From NCBI GenBank assembly GCA_902778125.1, contig CACYWH010000020.1, forward strand, positions 1 through 33,845: a stretch of DNA of 33,845 bases. Direction: 5' to 3'. Made by a program: the position numbers and the translations under genes. The stretch comes from an uncultured Erysipelotrichaceae bacterium (GTDB lineage Bacteria > Bacillota_I > Bacilli_A > RF39 > UBA660). This document shows positions 33,463 to 33,845 of the stretch, piece by piece (the stretch's first letter is position 1; every line of letters begins with the position of its first letter). A model generated the notes under the pieces. It was given only the letters and a program-made list of their open reading frames with translations. It searched no databases and was not told the origin of the DNA.

Positions 33463-33845
33463 GAGATGGATACATATTTGAGGGTTGGTATACAAATGAA
33501 TCAACACCAAAGCGAGTAACTGAAATCACATCTGTTTATACAATAGTAAATTATACAATGCATGCGCATTGGAAAGAAAGAGTAAGTACAATAACATTTA
33601 ATGGAAATGGTAGTGATAATAGTATGTCAAATCAAACTATTAGTGCTATTAAAAAAGAACCATTAAAAGCAAATATATTTAAAAGAACAGGATATACGTT
33701 TACAGGATGGAACACAAAAGCTGATGGAAGTGGTACATCATATGCAGATAAAGCAAATATAAAGGTTTACTCAAATATAACTTTATATGCACAATGGAAG
33801 GCAAATGTATATACAGTAACAGCAGATGCAGAAGGTGGAACAATA
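33227..33845 (+). repeat. Two near-identical InlB-unit DNA repeats, 446 bp apart
   Basis: About 170 bp ending at 33399 recur ending at 33845 with only a few changes. The offset of 446 is not a multiple of three, consistent with the frameshift between the copies. The second copy runs off the window edge. Confidence 0.8.
33447..33845 (+). pseudogene. Continuation of the InlB-repeat gene in a shifted frame, 3' partial
   Basis: From 33447 the shifted frame reads LPTPVRDGYIFEGWYTNES and so on, completing InlB unit 2. It then encodes a full unit 3 (ITFNGNGSDNSMSN to LYAQW) and the start of unit 4 at the window edge. There are no stops to the end of the window. It lacks its own start or ribosome site. 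It should belong to the gene starting at 33004. Confidence 0.7.

Noticed and set aside
1..33845. Insertion sequences, prophage, tRNA or rRNA genes
   Set aside because: No transposase, integrase, phage structural gene, cloverleaf or rRNA segment was recognised on either strand.

Overview
The window is very AT-rich and gene-dense, with short intergenic gaps, strong AGGAGG-type ribosome sites, TTGxxx-17-TATAAT promoters and hairpin/T-tract terminators. It reads as a low-GC Firmicute. A germination receptor operon, CotE and a BofA-like protein point to a spore former or the descendant of one. The mix of sporulation genes with huge GWY/LYAxW-repeat (InlB/Listeria-Bacteroides type) secreted proteins resembles uncultured gut Bacilli; this placement is inference, since no rRNA is present. 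The standard bacterial code fits: Trp is TGG throughout and TGA is used as a stop, for example at the gerAC end.

Layout. (1) 3-2909: 3' part of a gene for an eight-repeat InlB-type protein ending in an endonuclease/exonuclease/phosphatase (EEP) domain. (2) 3015-3526: rpsP-khpA. (3) 3530-7779, minus strand: gerAA, an unknown membrane gene, gerAC and gerAB. (4) 7852-8934: membrane metallophosphoesterase, convergent with an HtpX-like M48 protease (8962-10524). (5) 10631-10897: small membrane protein. (6) 11024-15270: giant secreted protein with InlB units, cysteine-rich repeats, Ig-like repeats and a glycine-rich tail, broken by a 2-nt frameshift inside a 615-bp tandem duplication. (7) 15353-16210: cotE and a bofA-like gene. 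(8) 16318-17190: unknown protein with a transglutaminase-like Cys/His/Asp pattern. (9) 17290-21402: 1370-residue secreted protein with InlB-like, MucBP-like and VWA domains. (10) 21512-23769: a possible PBECR-like protein, a PrsW-like protease and a small membrane protein. (11) 23774-25723 uvrB, two small genes, then 26430-27836 miaB. (12) 27918-32784: compact operon of a HAD-like nucleotidase, an MBL hydrolase, priA, fmt and an unknown membrane protein. (13) 32785-32940: short transcription unit with a possible broken small ORF. (14) 33004-end: another InlB-repeat gene, also frameshifted.

Housekeeping genes (translation, repair, replication restart) are interleaved with two accessory themes. 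One is spore structure and germination. The other is very large repeat-built secreted proteins, which take about a third of the window. None of the three visible intact surface-protein C-termini has an LPXTG signal, SLH domain or terminal membrane helix. No tRNA, rRNA, CRISPR array, insertion sequence or prophage was recognised, and no gene-free stretch exceeds 300 bases.
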